The notes beneath the pieces were generated by a model that was given only the letters and a program-made list of their open reading frames with translations, was not told the DNA's origin and made no database searches. Shown here one piece after another: positions 61,501 to 64,000 of a stretch of DNA of 64,000 nt (its first letter is position 1; each line of letters starts with the position of its first letter). Position numbers and translations under genes: made by a program. Origin of the DNA: Phoebastria nigripes. Taxonomy: Eukaryota; Chordata; Aves; Procellariiformes; Diomedeidae. The stretch lies in assembly GCA_035582835.1 (NCBI GenBank), contig JAYKAV010002650.1, forward strand, positions 421,675-485,674, read 5' to 3'.

Positions 61501-64000
61501 CTCTTTCCAGAGACTAGGTGCTGGCAGCTCTTAAAAGAAAAGCAACATCTCATCTTCTCAAACAGCAATTTGCTGAAGTCTTAGTTAAGATTCTTTTGAG
61601 CCCCACAGAACCAGGGATTAAGAAAAAGGATTAGAAAATCCTCCTCAGCAAAATAACACTTTATCAAACTCAGTTTTGGTGTAGTCACAAAGGAAGATGT
61701 ATGATAGGGGAACAGATACATTTTGTCTTAGCCATCTTAGAGACAGGGCAACAACCAGTGGGAGACCACATTCCTAACACCACATCTCTTCAGCAAAGAT
61801 CATCAAGAATGGAAAGAGAAAAGCTCTTCTACAGAGGATTTTTTTTTCTCCTACAAACCTATTTGTAAAAGACCTTGGGGTGCGCACAGATGGTTTGAGA
61901 TACCAGAGAACAACAAATAGAAATTAAGTGTGAAATCGATACTTTCTCCATAAAGAGCAGCACCAGAAAAATGGGCTATTACAACACAGGAAGCAAAGAG
62001 GCAAACCAGGAATTTTAGTCAACTCCCAGAAGGATGAATGTTGCACGCTCATACTTTGCGCGTACATAAACTGAAATCATCTTCCAGGCAGAAACAAGCA
62101 GCTAAAATCTGGAGCAAATCCTATAATGAAACAGATGCATACCAAGGAAACAAGATAAAAGAAGGGTGAATAATTTCAGAAGTTTGAGACTACAATCAAA
62201 TCTATTCTTAAAGTGTCCAGGAGGGATCTTCAGAAAAAAGCAGCATACTTTTGCCCCTAAAACAGAGGAAAATGCTGTTAAACCTTGGGGCAGGTGCCCT
62301 TCCTATACTAGCTCTGGAGACACCTTACAGGATTATTTCAACACACAGAAGAATTTTAGCAGTCCTCTCCCTCTGGTTATCGCTTCACAGGATGTAGAAC
62401 ATGTAACCAAAATACAGCTCAATGTTGTAAACACCTCTGAAGACAGACACCGACTTCTTCATTAAGTTAATATATTGTACATTGTTCACCAGCTTTCATA
62501 AACACACCAGGGTCATGACACTCCTGTGGCGAATACAAGTGAACAAATGAACGACTATCCCAAAGAAATGGAGGAGTGCATGGCTCACTGGACTGCTAGT
62601 GAGACACAGCATCAAGTCCTGAGCTTCAGGAGGAGACCAGGTTGTTAAATGGCTTTGACAGAAGTATCTGACAGCTCATAGTGGGGCTGAATGTCAAGCA
62701 GAGCACTACAAGTTTTGCAGCCACCACCGGAAGACACTTTGCTACCTGCGTATGCTGGAGAACATCCACCTGCGCAAGCAGGGAGAGCCGCCCCTCCGGA
62801 GAACACGTCCCAGCCAGATGAGTCCACCAGCCTGGCAGTGCCAGTCAGGCCTACCTCCACTGCAACCTGCTCTGTCCTGAGGACAGGACACTCGTGTCAA
62901 AGAACAATCTCCAAAAGCACATCTGTGCTTTCATATGCACAGAAGAGCTACCACAAAGCCCCTCCTGCCTGGTCACACCTTGCCAAAGCACAAGATGTTA
63001 CTGCCCCACAGTGTCGTTAGTTCTTTCCGAGTAGCTGGGCGAGAGTCCCGAAAGGCCGTCATTAAGCAAGGAATCAACTCCTGTTACAGAAATATTCAGC
63101 AAGACAGAGCATGACAATTAGTAATGTCAGTTGCCCTGAACCATAAACATTTTGAACTATTTTGGTACAATGGAAAGTTGTGGGAGGGAGAAAGAAAAAG
63201 AACACGATAAAAATAGCTGACATGGTTCTGAAGAGCATTTTGCCTATAAGCCCCTTCCCTGCACACTGCCCTCCCTCCCTTCTCTTCTGCCTGTCGCCAG
63301 GCTTCTGCATTAATCAGATTAGCTAGTGTTAAACAAGGCTCTTCCTAATTACTTTCTAATACTGTAGACTGGACTAAATTATTGAAAAATGTTTCCACCT
63401 AAATTAGGATAAAACAGGATTGATTTTTTAAATATTTGCTTTAGTCCTGCCAATACACACAAGCATCACGGACAACAGCTATCTTCAGCAATAAGAGTCA
63501 AGGCAGTGGAGAAGAGGCAGCCATATCAAACACGCTCTGCTTCTACCCACCTATGTCCCGTTTCATGAACATGTTTAAGATGACTTTGCATGATCACTTA
63601 AAAAACAGAATCCAATGTCAAAATTAACCTGGTTTCTTTCTGATCTTGCTATGAATTATTTGAGGAATAGATAAGGAATTTAATTTTTCAAAAACTTTTA
63701 AGTGCTGGATGTAAGAATATATAGCACCATCCAGGATGCCAACACAAACTTGCTAATTTATCTGACTGAAGCAATCATTATCACACTATCACTGAAAACA
63801 AATTACTACACTCTTGAAAAGTACCTGTAAAAATTCCACTTTGTTAGTAATGCCAATGGCACACCTACCCAAAAAGAGTGGGGTTGGTTGTTTTATTTTT
63901 TGGTTGGTATCCAAATCAATCCCTGCACATTGCTGTAAGAAGGGAGGCTCTTATGAGAAAGAGGAGTCTGAAGTTACCTATTCCCACACTCATCCTGGAC
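46515..64000 (-). other. MOB2: MOB2 first intron (17.5 kb or more), runs off the window
   Basis: No sequence able to encode MDWLMG with a phase-2 donor on the minus strand was found here, so the 5' exon and promoter are beyond 64000. Contents: a (GGA)n tract (about 49511-49533), a CR1 3' end (55117-55538), (TTTA)n at about 57644-57660, an A-rich tract at 60593-60608, and a single-copy remainder. There is no CpG island. Short open frames have no recognisable relatives. An unannotated alternative first exon cannot be excluded. Confidence 0.75.
55117..55538 (+). mobile_element. CR1 LINE 3' end (avian type)
   Basis: About 420 bp match the avian CR1 3' end, on the strand opposite to MOB2. The last part of ORF2 is readable: [20 protein letters not shown], then [34 protein letters not shown], and [20 protein letters not shown]. 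The 3'UTR ends in ttttccaacctaaatgattctatgattct, the diagnostic repeat terminus. It lacks the 5' and catalytic reverse-transcriptase regions, as is usual for truncated CR1. It seems only slightly diverged, apart from a small deletion near 55431 that breaks the frame relative to the consensus I recall. Confidence 0.95.

Noticed and set aside
1..64000. CRISPR arrays, prophage, operons or other prokaryotic systems
   Set aside because: No regularly spaced direct repeats with unique spacers and no dense long reading frames were found. Spliced vertebrate exons and CR1 elements show a eukaryotic nuclear genome.

Overview
This is a stretch of vertebrate nuclear genome, most likely from a bird. Three things support this. 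Coding sequence is confined to short exons with consensus splice sites. Two CR1 retrotransposon 3' ends are present, one of them (about 55117-55538) ending in the ATTCTATGATTCT-type repeat typical of avian CR1. Single Ns, one 16-N gap at 32849-32864 and long homopolymers point to a draft assembly. I cannot fix the species.

Two genes are recognisable, in convergent orientation. The left part (1 to about 16215, plus strand) is the 3' end of BRSK2 (SAD-A kinase). It has a 48-nt internal coding exon (1113-1160), an 11.7-kb intron, and a composite terminal region. There, two alternative acceptors (12885 and 13610) give two different C-termini that share one long 3'UTR, whose last poly(A) signal is AATAAA at 16190. 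The right part (about 35460 to 64000, minus strand) is MOB2, the NDR-kinase binding protein. It has a terminal exon (36470-36780) and three upstream coding exons (38360-38484, 45042-45135, 46354-46514). These give 229 consecutive codons, with all junction phases agreeing. The first coding exon is not in the window, so MOB2 continues beyond 64000. The BRSK2-MOB2 convergent pair matches the known vertebrate (human 11p15.5) gene order.

The roughly 19 kb between the two poly(A) sites has no recognisable protein gene. It does hold a strong CpG island (about 16900-17530) only about 0.7 kb past the BRSK2 poly(A) site, an antisense CR1 fragment, MIR/tRNA-type ancient SINE remnants, an AT-rich conserved-element candidate (about 28330-28610) and a pyrimidine-rich degenerate array (34555-34862).

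The most interesting signals are these. First, the BRSK2 terminal region has two acceptors, each preceded by a long pyrimidine tract, with one purine GAAA tract between them that could pair with either; a third in-frame splice route is also possible. Second, the orphan CpG island. Third, a decayed inverted-repeat element family around the 1113 exon. Fourth, 3'UTR elements (Pumilio sites, AU-rich element, Z-DNA-type run, G-quadruplex-type runs). No bacterial, CRISPR or viral system is present.
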